Shown: positions 54,047 through 62,870, counted from the stretch's first letter. The stretch: 64,000 nucleotides of DNA from Pseudomonas sp. H1h (GCF_000633255.1 NZ_AYMJ01000018.1:248001-312000); one strand, 5' to 3'. Numbers and translations are program-made. The notes: generated by a model from the sequence alone, not told the origin.

Positions 54047-54643
54047 TCAGAAAGAAACTTTGGGGGCGACTTTGATTGCCAGCGTGTCGGCGAATTTCAA
54101 CGGCGCCGCGTCGCTGCCGTGACCGAATCCGGGGGCCAGCAGCAAGGCCGGAAAGCCCTGCTTGAGCGTGTTGTAGGCCATTACCGCATCGTTGTAGGCC
54201 TGGCGCGCAAAACTGACCCTGTTTTCAGTGCTGCTCAACTCTTCGCTGAGTTGTTGCATGTTTTGCGAAGACTTGAGGTCGGGATAAGCCTCCAGCGTCA
54301 CATTCAGCCGACTCAAAGCGCTGCTGAGGGTGCTGTCCGCCAGGCCCAACTGTTCGATGTTTTTTGCGCTGCCCGGCTGCGCCTGTGCAGCCTCGAGCCC
54401 GACCACTGCGGCATTGCGCGCTGCAATCACCGCTTCGAGGGTTTCACGCTCGTGGGCAAGGTAGCCTTTGGCAACCGCTACCAGATTGGGGATCAGGTCG
54501 TAGCGGCGCTTGAGCTGGACTTCAACCTGGGCAAAGGCGTTTTTGATTTCATTGCGCCGGGCAACCAGCGCATTGAACAGGTACACGCAATAGAGCGCGC
54601 AGAGTCCGAGCAAAACCAGATTGACGACAAGATAGGTGTTCAC
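54047..54643 (-). CDS. lemA: LemA-family membrane protein
   Basis: This 198-residue protein has one N-terminal membrane helix (MNTYLVVNLVLLGLCALYCVY) followed by the LemA helical domain (RRNEIKNAFAQVEVQLKRRYDLIPNLV at ~29-55 is diagnostic). It starts at a GTG at 54643 with AAGGA ten bases upstream; another GTG at 54661 is less likely. It heads the operon with the two M48 proteases, a frequent arrangement that suggests a shared envelope quality-control function. Confidence 0.92.
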   Translation of the reverse strand: MNTYLVVNLVLLGLCALYCVYLFNALVARRNEIKNAFAQVEVQLKRRYDLIPNLVAVAKGYLAHERETLEAVIAARNAAVVGLEAAQAQPGSAKNIEQLGLADSTLSSALSRLNVTLEAYPDLKSSQNMQQLSEELSSTENRVSFARQAYNDAVMAYNTLKQGFPALLLAPGFGHGSDAAPLKFADTLAIKVAPKVSF

Positions 54644-54717
54644 GGTGATGTCCTTGTTCACTCGGCGGGATTTTGCGCGGCATGTTAGCGCAAAAGCACG
54701 CGGTTGAGCCCGGATCC

Positions 54718-54742
54718 TGTGGGCGCGAGCTGGCTCGCGAGA
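54718..54742. repeat. Solitary REP unit
   Basis: GTGGGCGCGAGCTGGCTCGC followed by GAGAA is a single REP palindrome without an inverted partner, located between the divergent lemA and RcnB-like genes. Confidence 0.7.
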
Positions 54743-54855
54743 ACGGCCTGTCTGCCAACTACACTCTCCCGGCCAGCCCAGGCAAAAAAACAAGGAATGA
54801 TTCTGTGACTCCGCAGTCGGAGTTCAGGTATCACACATCTGAAGGAGGTTCACCG

Positions 54856-55164
54856 ATGAACAGCAAAACCCTAATCGCCAGCCTGGCGCTCGTCGCCGGC
54901 ATTGCCGGGATCAGTCCACTTGTTCAAGCGGCGCAAACCTCAAGCGAACCTGCTGTCCAGTCCCCGACCAGCGACCGTGAATTGAAGGTCAACGACCGGG
55001 CTCCAGACATTTATCAGCGCAGCGACAAAGCCTTGAAAAACTGGAAACAGAAAGGCTTGAAAGCACCGATCGAACAGGCGCAGTGGGTGCAAATCAACGA
55101 CAAGTACGTAATGGTCATGATCACCAACGGCACCATCGTCCAGATGCAACCAGTCGAGCGTTAA
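54856..55164 (+). CDS. RcnB-family small periplasmic protein
   Basis: This 102-residue exported protein has a signal peptide MNSKTLIASLALVAGIAG ending near LVQAAQT. The mature part VNDRAPDIYQRSDKALKNWKQ, APIEQAQWVQINDKYVMVMI and TNGTIVQM matches the RcnB pattern. RcnB itself acts in nickel/cobalt homeostasis in E. coli, but pseudomonads have many paralogues of unknown role. GAAGGAGG is an excellent ribosome-binding site eight bases before the ATG. It is monocistronic. Confidence 0.87.
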   Translation: MNSKTLIASLALVAGIAGISPLVQAAQTSSEPAVQSPTSDRELKVNDRAPDIYQRSDKALKNWKQKGLKAPIEQAQWVQINDKYVMVMITNGTIVQMQPVER

Positions 55165-55173
55165 GCACCGGGC

Positions 55174-56253
55174 TCAAAGGCCCTGCACATGCACTCGTGC
55201 AGGGCTTTCGCCGCCCAACCGATACTGATTGTTCCCACTGCGCTTGGCTTCATACATCGCCAGATCGGCAATGTGCAGCAGCCGATCCATGGTTGGCGCA
55301 TGGTCGGGAAACACCGCCACCCCAAGGCTGGTACCGATGTGGCGCTGGTCGTTGCCGATGCCGATCGGTGGCGACAGTTCGATGAAAATCTTCTGGCAGA
55401 TGCGGCGGGCTTCGTCTTGCAGATTGAGGCTCGGCGCCAGGCCTTGCAGGATCACCACGAACTCGTCGCCGCCGATGCGCGCGACGGTGTCGGTGGCGCG
55501 CAGGATGCGTTTGAGGCGGGTGGCGGTGGTGATCAATACGCGGTCGCCAGCGGCGTGGCCGTAATGGTCGTTGATGTTTTTGAAACCGTTCAGGTCGACA
55601 AACACCAGTGCCACGCGGGTGTTGGTTTGTCGCGCCTGGTCCAGTGCTTCGGCCAGGCGCTCTTCCAGCACCAGTCGATTGGGCAGTCCGGTCAACGGGT
55701 CGTAGTGGGCGAGGTGCTTGAGGTAACTGGCCGAGGCTTTTTCTTCGGTGATGTCGCGCACCACACCCATCATTTTGATGACCGCATCGTGGTCGTTGCG
55801 CACCACGTTACCGGTCTCCCGCAGCCAGCGAATCGTGCCATCGGGCCAGACCACGCGGTACTCCTCATCGTGGTTTTCGCCGGTCTCCAGGCAGCGCAAC
55901 TCGCCGTCGCGCACGCGCAGGCGATCGTCCGGGTGCACGCAGGAACAGAACAGCGCATAGGACGGAGTGATCTCGCCGATCTTGAACCCGAACATGCCGT
56001 AGATCGCGTCCGACCAGTACAGTCGATCGGTGTCGACTTCCCAATCCCAGGTGCCGATCCGCGCAAAATACTGGCTGCGCTTGAAGCGCTCGGCGTCGTG
56101 GTCCTGATGGATGTTCCTGCCTTCGGCGGCGCGGGCCAGCAGTTCTCGGTATTCGGCTAACTGCCGGCGCAAGTCGCGTTCGCGCAAAACCAGCACGGCA
56201 ATCACAGCAAGCATGACGACGCCAATGGCAAGGCCGATCCAGAGCTGAATCAT
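55174..56253 (-). CDS. PAS-GGDEF diguanylate cyclase
   Basis: This 359-residue protein begins with one membrane helix (IQLWIGLAIGVVMLAVIAVLVL). A PAS domain follows (~62-180) with ARIGTWDWEVDTDRLYWSD and the PAC end RNDHDAVIKMMGVVRDITE. The GGDEF domain starts at HLAHYDPLTGLPNRL (~190) and has an intact ARIGGDEFVVIL, so it should make c-di-GMP. There is no EAL domain. Its stop faces that of the RcnB-like gene nine bases away. Confidence 0.93.
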   Translation of the reverse strand: MIQLWIGLAIGVVMLAVIAVLVLRERDLRRQLAEYRELLARAAEGRNIHQDHDAERFKRSQYFARIGTWDWEVDTDRLYWSDAIYGMFGFKIGEITPSYALFCSCVHPDDRLRVRDGELRCLETGENHDEEYRVVWPDGTIRWLRETGNVVRNDHDAVIKMMGVVRDITEEKASASYLKHLAHYDPLTGLPNRLVLEERLAEALDQARQTNTRVALVFVDLNGFKNINDHYGHAAGDRVLITTATRLKRILRATDTVARIGGDEFVVILQGLAPSLNLQDEARRICQKIFIELSPPIGIGNDQRHIGTSLGVAVFPDHAPTMDRLLHIADLAMYEAKRSGNNQYRLGGESPARVHVQGL

Positions 56254-56416
56254 TGGGGCGCTGCCAGCATGAGGAGTCGATCCGAGAAGTAATGGCGGTT
56301 TGCTATGTTAATGCTTGGTCACTCACTTCGGATACAGCGTTGATCTGCGCTTGCGGGTTGCCAATCACCGACAATTCTGGGAAAACGGCCGCCAGCTGAA
56401 CAATAGAGTGAATGTT

Positions 56417-56755
56417 ATGAATGATGAACTGCAGGTAATCGATCTCCAGGTGGGCGAGGGCAAGGCCGCCGTCAAAGGCGCGCTGATCACCACTCATTAC
56501 ACCGGTTGGCTGGAAGACGGCAGCGAGTTCGATTCTTCCCACAGCCGTGGCAAACCTTTCCAGTGCGTGATTGGCACTGGAAGGGTGATCAAGGGCTGGG
56601 ATCAGGGACTCATGGGCATGCAGGTGGGCGGCAAGCGCAAGCTGCTGGTGCCCGCGCACCTGGGTTATGGCGAGCGGACGATGGGCAAGATCCCGCCGAA
56701 TTCGAATCTGCTGTTCGAGATCGAGTTGCTCGAGGTTTTGACGCGGGACGATTGA
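56417..56755 (+). CDS. FKBP-type peptidyl-prolyl cis-trans isomerase
   Basis: This single-domain FKBP of 112 residues has no signal peptide, so it is cytosolic. It shows the full FKBP signature: VKGALITTHYTGWLEDGSEFDSS, GRVIKGWDQGLMGMQVGGKR and YGERTMGKIPPNSNLLFEIELL. The start at 56417 (MNDELQVIDLQVGEG) is typical; an upstream in-frame ATG at 56315 would add 34 unrelated residues. Its stop lies three bases from that of the convergent ABC permease. Confidence 0.94.
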   Translation: MNDELQVIDLQVGEGKAAVKGALITTHYTGWLEDGSEFDSSHSRGKPFQCVIGTGRVIKGWDQGLMGMQVGGKRKLLVPAHLGYGERTMGKIPPNSNLLFEIELLEVLTRDD

Positions 56756-56758
56756 GGA

Positions 56759-57601
56759 TCACGCCTTCGCCTCTTGACCTGAGAACGTGTCGCGCCAGGC
56801 CAGCCAGCGGCGCTCCAGCCCCGCAAGCAACCCGTCGCTGAGTTTGCCGAGCAGGGCGAGCACGATGATGGCCGCCAGCACGATGTCCGGTCGCGAGGTT
56901 TCACGCCCATCGCTGAGCAGATAGCCCAGACCCTTGGTCGCGGCGATCAGTTCGGCGGCCACCAGAAACATCCACGCCAGGCTCATGCCGCTGCGCAGCC
57001 CGGTGAACAGACCGGGCAGGGCGGCCGGCAACAGAATTCGCCGAACCAGTTGCAGGTGGCTGAAGCCATAAATGTGCCCGACCTCCACCAGTTTTCGATC
57101 AATGTTGCGAATCGCCGCGACCACGTTGACGTAGACCGGAAAGAACGCGCCGATGGCGATCAGCACGACTTTGGAGGTTTCATCAATGCCCAGCCACAGC
57201 AGCAACAGCGGCACCCAGGCCAGGCTCGGGATGGAGCGCAGGGCGGCGAACGTCGGCTCCAGATACGCTTCGGCCTCACGACTCAGACCGACCCAAGCGG
57301 CAAACACCAGCGCCAGGCTGGCGCCGATCGCAAACCCGAGCAACACGCGAATCAGGCTGGCGCCAATGTGCTTCCACAAAGCGCCTTCGGCGAGGTCGGT
57401 GAGGGTCAGGGCGATCTCGCTCGGGGCGGGCATTTGGTAGGACGGCAGCCAGCCGATGCGCACGATGAACTCCAGTGCGACTACGGCCAGCAGCGGCAGG
57501 GCCAGGCCTTTCAAGCGCCGTCGCCAGGTTGGATTGAGCGGGGAAGGACGCGTCTTCGACAGGCGCCCAGGTGCGGGCAGTTCATTACTGCGTGTGGTCA
57601 T
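56759..57601 (-). CDS. ABC transporter permease, sulfonate/nitrate/taurine type (SsuC-like)
   Basis: This 280-residue inner-membrane permease has about six helices. The start is basic and the core shows WLPSYQMPAPSEIALTLTDL and the EAA loop GHIYGFSHLQLVRRILLPAALPGLFTGL (~175-205). The organisation is typical of the nitrate/sulfonate/bicarbonate family. It lies 60 bases downstream of a solute-binding-protein gene on the same strand. No ATP-binding subunit follows, since the next gene is convergent. Confidence 0.9.
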   Translation of the reverse strand: MTTRSNELPAPGRLSKTRPSPLNPTWRRRLKGLALPLLAVVALEFIVRIGWLPSYQMPAPSEIALTLTDLAEGALWKHIGASLIRVLLGFAIGASLALVFAAWVGLSREAEAYLEPTFAALRSIPSLAWVPLLLLWLGIDETSKVVLIAIGAFFPVYVNVVAAIRNIDRKLVEVGHIYGFSHLQLVRRILLPAALPGLFTGLRSGMSLAWMFLVAAELIAATKGLGYLLSDGRETSRPDIVLAAIIVLALLGKLSDGLLAGLERRWLAWRDTFSGQEAKA

Positions 57602-57661
57602 ACGTGGGCTCCGTTCACCGCGAAACCGCGTCAGGCACCGGTTCGCGGTGAGTCTGATCGA

Positions 57662-58648
57662 TTACTGGCGGGCGACGGCTTGCTGCACACCGCTGTCGAG
57701 CAACTGATCGATGACTTGATCGATATTCACCCCACGCCGTACCAGCTCCTCGGAAACCAGAATCGGCGCCGCTGCCTTGGAGGCCTGCACATCCTTGGCG
57801 GTCAGTTGCGGACTGCTCAGGTCGGTGCGCGACAGTTGCAGCTTGGCCACGTCCAGCGGCAGGCCGGATTCCTTGGCGAGCAGGGCGGCGAACTCATCCG
57901 GGTTTTTCAATGCCCATTCCCGCGCCTGTTCGTAGGCTTTGATCACGCTGGCGATGGTTTGCGGATGCTCCTTGGCGTACTGCTCGGTGACGCTGACCAC
58001 GCCATAACTGTTGAACGCCGGGTTGCGATAGAGCAGGCGCGAACCGGCCTGGACCTGGCTGGCCGCCATGTGCGGGTCAAGGCCTGCCCAGGCGTCGACA
58101 TCACCCTTTTCCAGCGCGGTGCGGCCGTCCGGATGCTGCAGGTGTACCAACTCCACGTCGTCTTTTTTCAGCCCGGCCTGTTGCAGGCTGCGCAGGGTGA
58201 ACAGGTAAGGATCGGTGCCCTTGGTGGCGGCGATTTTCTTGCCTTTGAGGTCGGCAACGCTCTGGTACGGCGAGTCTTTTCGCACCACCAACGCGGTCCA
58301 TTCGGCGCGGCTGTAGATGTAGACCGATTTGATCGGGCTGCCGTTGGCGCGGCTCAGCACGGCAGCGAGGCTGGCGCTGGAGGCGAAATCGACGCCGCCG
58401 CTGTTCAGGTATTCCAGCGAACGGTTACTGCCCTGGCTGAGCACCCAACTGACTTTGGTCTGAGGCAGGGCTTTTTCGAGGAAGCCAAAATGCTTGAGCA
58501 CCAGGCTCACGGGGGAGTAATAGGCGTAATCCAGATGAACCTCGGCGGGCGCGGCTTCGGCGGCGTGGGCCAGCGGTTGCAGGCCCAGCGCCATGGCGCT
58601 GGCGACCAGCAGCGTTTTGAGACGGGAAAACGGTAAGAACGATGTCAT
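57662..58648 (-). CDS. Periplasmic aliphatic-sulfonate-type binding protein (SsuA-like)
   Basis: This 328-residue exported binding protein has a signal peptide ending LAHAAEAAPA. The mature fold shows VHLDYAYYSPVSLVLKHFGF, LNSGGVDFASSASLAAVLSR, VADLKGKKIAATKGTDPYL and the C-terminal NPDEFAALLAKESGLPL, as in SsuA/NMT1-like proteins. The ligand is probably an organosulfur compound but is not proven. It is divergent from a second binding-protein gene of the same type, sharing a 291-base A/T-rich upstream region, and is followed by the SsuC-like permease. Confidence 0.88.
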   Translation of the reverse strand: MTSFLPFSRLKTLLVASAMALGLQPLAHAAEAAPAEVHLDYAYYSPVSLVLKHFGFLEKALPQTKVSWVLSQGSNRSLEYLNSGGVDFASSASLAAVLSRANGSPIKSVYIYSRAEWTALVVRKDSPYQSVADLKGKKIAATKGTDPYLFTLRSLQQAGLKKDDVELVHLQHPDGRTALEKGDVDAWAGLDPHMAASQVQAGSRLLYRNPAFNSYGVVSVTEQYAKEHPQTIASVIKAYEQAREWALKNPDEFAALLAKESGLPLDVAKLQLSRTDLSSPQLTAKDVQASKAAAPILVSEELVRRGVNIDQVIDQLLDSGVQQAVARQ

Positions 58649-58939
58649 GGGGGCGCTCCGGCAAAAGCACTGTTTTTATGTCCGAAAATATATTTTTAAC
58701 GGCTGCGTCCTGCATCAATGGAATATTGCAGGCTCTGTGCCATGTGTGTCTGAGCCCGTGTTTACGGGAGGATTGCCAGGTTTGCTGGTGTTCAGCTGTT
58801 GCTGGAGCAACAGTGTGACGAGGGGCTGTTGCGTAACGGACAGCGAGCATTCAGGGTGCTGAGCTTATGCATTAATCGAATTTAAAAATGGCTGATCAAG
58901 AGCGTTATGGTCTATGCAAAATCCATTGCAGGAACCGCC

Positions 58940-59887
58940 ATGAAGCTCTCCCGTTTCCTCCGTACCACCCTGATTGCCGGACTGTTCGCCACTCCGCTGG
59001 CCTACGCCGCTGAGCCATTGGTCCTGCACGTCGGTGATCAGAATTACTACAACATCCGCGCCTCGATAGAAGCGTCCGGGGTGTTGAAAGACGCGCCTTA
59101 CAGCGTTGACTGGAAGCATTTCCAGGCGGCTGCGCCATTGGCCGAGGCGTTGCAGACCGGTTCGCTGGATCTGGGCTTTCTCGGCGATTCCGGTTTTCTG
59201 TTTCTCGCCGCCAAACAGGCGCCGGTGAAGCTCATCGGTGTATCGCGGCAGAACCCGGACACCATCGCGTTGCTGGTGCCGAAAGATTCGCCGGTGAAAA
59301 CCATCGCCGATCTGAAAGGCAAGAAAGTCGCTTATTGGCCCGGGGCCTGGAGCCAGCAATTGACCTTGCGTGCGCTGGAGCAGGGCGGTCTGCCGGAAAA
59401 TTACGTCGAGTTCGTCAAGCTGATGCCGATCGATGCGGCGGCTGCGTTGCCGCAAGGCAGTATCGACGCCTTCCCGGTGTGGGAGCCGTACATCTCCCAG
59501 CAAATCGTGTTTTCCGGTGCGCGACCGATTCTCACCGCGAAGAACCTGATGCCGGGCCTCAGCGCCATTGCGGCGTCGGCGCCATCAATCGACAGTAAAC
59601 GCGCAGCGATCACCGATTTTCTCGGACGTTTGAAGCAGGCACGAGCCTGGGTCGACAGCCATACCGACGAATACGCAGATCTCTGGGCGAAGAAAGCCAA
59701 CCTCGATCAGCAGGTGTCACGCCACTGGTTGCGTCAGGCGCACATGACGGTCGGGCCAGTGGATCAACAGGCCGCAGCAGACCTGCAAAGCACCGCGGAC
59801 TTTCTGTTCAAGGTCAAGGCATTGCCGGCGCCACTGGCCACCGCCGGGATCATCGACACCTCGTTCCAGCAGGTACTGGCTGACTGA
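58940..59887 (+). CDS. Second SsuA/NMT1-like periplasmic binding protein
   Basis: This 315-residue exported protein starts MKLSRFLRTTLIAGLFATPLAYA, a clear signal peptide. The body LVLHVGDQNYYNIRASIEASG, LQTGSLDLGFLGDSGFLFLA and IADLKGKKVAYWPGAWSQQL is related to the divergent binding protein. The gene has no permease or ATPase of its own nearby, so it may share the neighbouring permease or be used elsewhere. I chose the ATG at 58940 because it gives a clean signal peptide; an upstream ATG at 58907 adds 11 residues. Confidence 0.87.
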   Translation: MKLSRFLRTTLIAGLFATPLAYAAEPLVLHVGDQNYYNIRASIEASGVLKDAPYSVDWKHFQAAAPLAEALQTGSLDLGFLGDSGFLFLAAKQAPVKLIGVSRQNPDTIALLVPKDSPVKTIADLKGKKVAYWPGAWSQQLTLRALEQGGLPENYVEFVKLMPIDAAAALPQGSIDAFPVWEPYISQQIVFSGARPILTAKNLMPGLSAIAASAPSIDSKRAAITDFLGRLKQARAWVDSHTDEYADLWAKKANLDQQVSRHWLRQAHMTVGPVDQQAAADLQSTADFLFKVKALPAPLATAGIIDTSFQQVLAD

Positions 59888-60018
59888 ACGAGCGCCGGAA
59901 CCAAAGCCTGTGTACCCTATCCAAACCTGGCTCGAACAGCCGGGCGCAGGGATGGATCAGGGCGAGGGAGTTTTGCCAGTCGACAACAGGGCCGCAACGG
60001 TCAGGCGCAAGGCAAAAC

Positions 60019-60918
60019 ATGAAATACGCTTTCAACTTTCTCTGTGCTGCGGCCATCGCGCTCGGGCTGGCCGGCTGCATAGCGGCGCCCATCGAGATGA
60101 CCGCGCAAACCGCCACCCGTCTCGAATCCCAGGCGCCGGTGCGGTTTCTGCTGACGTTCGATGACGGCCCGAGCGCTTCGAGCTTCTGGAACCCGTCGGC
60201 GACGGTGCTCGACAGCCTCAAGGTCAACCCGGTGCAACCGGACATCAAAGCGGTGTTCTTCGTCCAGACCCGCGCGCCCCGTGCCGGCAACAGTGAGATC
60301 GGCCGCGGCATCATGCGCCGCGAGCACGCCGAAGGGCACATCCTGGGGTTTCACACGGCCACTCATTGGCACACCAACCATCGCTCGCTCGACCCGCAGG
60401 AACTGGAGCAGTCGTTGACCAACGGCAGTGCAGATATCGCCGCGATCACCGGGGCGGCGCCAATCCTGCTGCGGCCGCCATTCTGGAATTACGACAAACG
60501 CACGTTCGCGGCCTATCAACAGCACGGCCTGCACGTGTTATTGACCGATTTGAGCGCCAACGACGGCAAGATCTGGGGCTTCAACGCCAGCCCCAGGCGC
60601 CGGGCGAACATGTTGCGGCAGCTGTCGGAAGTCCGCGAGCGGATTGCCCTCGGGGAATTTCCGACCGTGGACGGGGTGATTCCGGTGGTGGTGACCTTTC
60701 ATGACCTCAACCGCTATACCGCACGCCATACCCGCGAGTACCTGCAAATCCTCCTCGACAGTGCCGCAGCCACTGGCGTGAGGTTGGCGGACAAGCCGTT
60801 TTACGATGATCATGCGGCGTTGCAGAAAGCGGCGCTGGCGCGCACGGTTCAGCAAAGTTCGGAGCCGGTGCAACTGCCGGGGATGTGGAACTGGATCTGG
60901 GATCATGATGCGCACTGA
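60019..60918 (+). CDS. Lipoprotein polysaccharide deacetylase (CE4 fold)
   Basis: This 299-residue protein has a lipoprotein signal with lipobox LGLAGC (Cys near residue 20), so it is membrane-anchored in the envelope. The NodB/CE4 domain begins with TFDDGPSASSFW (metal-binding Asp-Asp motif ~46-50), followed by GHILGFHTATHWHTNH (His ligands) and LLRPPFWNYDKRT. It probably deacetylates an N-acetylated cell-surface glycan, but the substrate is unknown. It is monocistronic, 131 bases after the binding-protein gene. Confidence 0.88.
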   Translation: MKYAFNFLCAAAIALGLAGCIAAPIEMTAQTATRLESQAPVRFLLTFDDGPSASSFWNPSATVLDSLKVNPVQPDIKAVFFVQTRAPRAGNSEIGRGIMRREHAEGHILGFHTATHWHTNHRSLDPQELEQSLTNGSADIAAITGAAPILLRPPFWNYDKRTFAAYQQHGLHVLLTDLSANDGKIWGFNASPRRRANMLRQLSEVRERIALGEFPTVDGVIPVVVTFHDLNRYTARHTREYLQILLDSAAATGVRLADKPFYDDHAALQKAALARTVQQSSEPVQLPGMWNWIWDHDAH

Positions 60919-61027
60919 GGCTGCGCCAGAAATGTGATCGGGTTGGCAATTGCCGGGGCGGCAGGTCGGCGAAGCCTCATCTATGCTCAACGGGTCGACC
61001 GACTCATCGCCTGCGAGGCGTGCGCCC

Positions 61028-61270
61028 ATGCTAGCCATTGCCGACATTTGCCGGATAGTCGAATCCGGCTTTCCGTCGCTTGAATGCGAATGCACCCAAG
61101 TGGAGCAGGGACTGTTGCGGATCAAGGTTTACGAGCCTGACTCCGGACGGGTCGAGTTGTTGCTCAATGGTGTGTCGCCGGAACACCTGGTGACGATCCG
61201 CGATATTTCCAACTTCATCGGCGAATTGCGCACGGAAATGAGCGCCGGACGCCGAGCGTTCGCCGGTTGA
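61028..61270 (+). CDS. DUF1652-family small protein
   Basis: This 80-residue protein has the pattern of DUF1652, a Pseudomonas-specific family (ICRIVESGFPSLECECTQVE, LRIKVYEPDSGRVELLLNGV, LVTIRDISNFIGELRTEM). Its function is unknown. The ATG at 61028 is chosen over one at 60950 because only the shorter form matches the family. It ends four bases before the convergent Nudix stop. Confidence 0.85.
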   Translation: MLAIADICRIVESGFPSLECECTQVEQGLLRIKVYEPDSGRVELLLNGVSPEHLVTIRDISNFIGELRTEMSAGRRAFAG

Positions 61271-61274
61271 AACC

Positions 61275-61637
61275 TCACAAGCGTCGCTGAAATGCCTGCA
61301 CGATGCGCAGCGTCGCGTCGCTGGTGGGCAGATTCTGCACGGCGTCCAGCGGATGCCAGATGCATTCGGTGATCTCGTTTTGCGGGCGCAACTGTTCGAG
61401 GTCCAGCACTGACGCCTCGTAGACATGATGCTGGGTGCTGCCGCTGCGCAACTCCATCAGATAAAGCACCTGTTCCGCCTCCAGTGCGGTTTCTTCCTGC
61501 AGCTCGCGCGTTGCTGCGGTGGCTTTGCTTTCCCCGGGCTCCACCTTGCCACCCGGCAAGGTCCAGCGGCATCTGGGTTTGCGCACCAGGAGGATGTGTC
61601 GATCCTGCTCGCAAATGACGGTTGCACGTACTTTCAT
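61275..61637 (-). CDS. Nudix hydrolase
   Basis: This 120-residue Nudix-fold hydrolase cleaves nucleoside-diphosphate-linked substrates. The Nudix box is GGKVEPGESKATAATRELQE followed by ET, at ~29-50, with the metal-binding REUxEE arrangement intact. It starts MKVRATVICEQDRHILLVRK. The substrate is not predictable; the small size and placement resemble MutT/NudG-like housekeeping enzymes. It is convergent with the DUF1652 gene and divergent from the small gene at 61850. Confidence 0.92.
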   Translation of the reverse strand: MKVRATVICEQDRHILLVRKPRCRWTLPGGKVEPGESKATAATRELQEETALEAEQVLYLMELRSGSTQHHVYEASVLDLEQLRPQNEITECIWHPLDAVQNLPTSDATLRIVQAFQRRL

Positions 61638-61849
61638 CTGTTACCTGTTTACTGCGTGTCACATAAATGAAATAAATCTGCAATATTCGAGCCGGGCCGC
61701 AAACCAGAGGTTCCGTGGGATCTTGGATTGCCCGGTCGAGCAAAAAGTGCCGGAACGCTGGCGCGACACTCGGTCGGCACACCGGCAGCCGCTGGGTGTA
61801 AGGTAAAAAGGTATGGCTGAATCAATCGCCGGCAGAAAAGGAGGTACCC

Positions 61850-62047
61850 ATGAGCATTCCTGTACTGAACAAGATGCACATGAACGGCTACGACGTACTC
61901 AGCGTGAACAACGGCCCATGGCGGGTTTGTACCCAGGGCGACCGCCTTGCGTCGTTTGGTAGCAGAGAAGAGGCGCTGGCTTACGCCGCCGCGTTGCCGG
62001 GTTACAAACAACGCTCGGCGCGGGCGCGAAGTCACACCACAAGTTGA
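61850..62047 (+). CDS. Small conserved protein of unknown function
   Basis: This 65-residue protein has no domain I can name with certainty. The sequence VNNGPWRVCTQGDRLASFGS and EEALAYAAALPGYKQ resembles short DUF2188-type repeats (a WxV strand followed by an EEA helix). AGGAGG precedes the ATG by six bases, a near-consensus ribosome-binding site, which supports real translation. A terminator follows 16 bases after the stop. Confidence 0.75.
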   Translation: MSIPVLNKMHMNGYDVLSVNNGPWRVCTQGDRLASFGSREEALAYAAALPGYKQRSARARSHTTS

Positions 62048-62062
62048 CGCAAAGGTAACGAA

Positions 62063-62091
62063 AGAGCCCCGGTGATTGCCGGGGCTTCTGT
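62063..62091 (+). terminator. Hairpin terminator
   Basis: AGCCCCGG-TGATTG-CCGGGGCT forms an 8-bp GC-rich stem with TTCTGTT after it and AAAG before it. It can act for the small gene on the plus strand and perhaps for the convergent gene. Confidence 0.8.
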
Positions 62092-62107
62092 TGAGGGGCG
62101 GGCGTTG

Positions 62108-62347
62108 TCAGTGGACTTTGCTTCGGCTGATGGTGCGCGTCTTTACTTCCCTGGCATACAACTGCAGCCGCTCTTCATCGCTTTGCAGCACCTCGCAAGA
62201 CCTGAGCACTGCCTGGGCATCCGCTTCATTGCCGCTCTTGCGCAGTTGTTCGGCAATGCGCTTGAGGTCGACCGCCGACCACCTCAGATCCGATGCAACG
62301 GCTTGCAGGTCGCGCTGAAGTTCGTGTTCGTATTCATTGAGCCGCAT
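62108..62347 (-). CDS. Small helical protein of unknown function
   Basis: This 79-residue, charged and probably all-helical protein (MRLNEYEHELQRDLQAVASD, LKRIAEQLRKSGNEADAQAV) may form a coiled coil. The start at 62347 is supported by an excellent GGAGGTGATC Shine-Dalgarno immediately upstream; an extension to 62476 has none. I do not recognise the family. The gene is convergent with the small gene at 61850 and divergent from the lipoprotein gene at 62535. Confidence 0.75.
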   Translation of the reverse strand: MRLNEYEHELQRDLQAVASDLRWSAVDLKRIAEQLRKSGNEADAQAVLRSCEVLQSDEERLQLYAREVKTRTISRSKVH

Positions 62348-62534
62348 GATCACCTCCGGAACATTCTCGGTAGAAAAGAGTAGCCGTATTTTTTCATCGA
62401 GGGTGCACAGCTCGTCTGTCACCTGGCGCAATGGATGTAAATATTTGTCCAATTTCCCCTGTGGGCGTGGTGCCACGATGGATGTGCACCCAGTTACACG
62501 TTACATTCGCTTTTTTTCAGATCAGGGAAACACC

Positions 62535-62870
62535 ATGCGGATATGGATCGGGAGTTTGGCGTTGGCATTGCTTGCAGGTTGCTCGTTGCCGGCGTCACTG
62601 GTACCGGGTGAGCCGAATCTCAGCAAGACCAGCACCAAGGCGCCTAAAGACTATGCCGCGTGCCTGTTGCCGTTGTGGCAGAAGGACATTCCTAAGACCA
62701 CGCAGACGGCGATCTCCAACGGTTATCGGATCACTGCGCCCAGCATCGTGACCGCCGACGAGATTCTCGACGTCATCAAGTACAAGGACGGCAGCCGGGT
62801 TTCGCTGTATCAAGGGCCGCCATGGGCCAAGTCCGGGTCGTTGCGCAAATCAGTGCGTGACTGCCTGTAA
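62535..62870 (+). CDS. Small predicted lipoprotein
   Basis: This 111-residue protein has a short signal peptide and lipobox LLAGCSLP (Cys ~16). The mature part includes PKDYAACLLPLWQKDIPKTT and QGPPWAKSGSLRKSVRDC, with two further cysteines that could form a disulfide. It may belong to a Pseudomonas lipoprotein family of unknown function. A strong terminator follows about 35 bases after the stop. The ATG at 62535 lies nine bases after CAGGGA. Confidence 0.82.
   Translation: MRIWIGSLALALLAGCSLPASLVPGEPNLSKTSTKAPKDYAACLLPLWQKDIPKTTQTAISNGYRITAPSIVTADEILDVIKYKDGSRVSLYQGPPWAKSGSLRKSVRDCL

Noticed and set aside
57050..58636. A 528-codon plus-strand frame opposite the ABC genes
   Set aside because: It is antisense to two conserved genes and has no start signal or domain.
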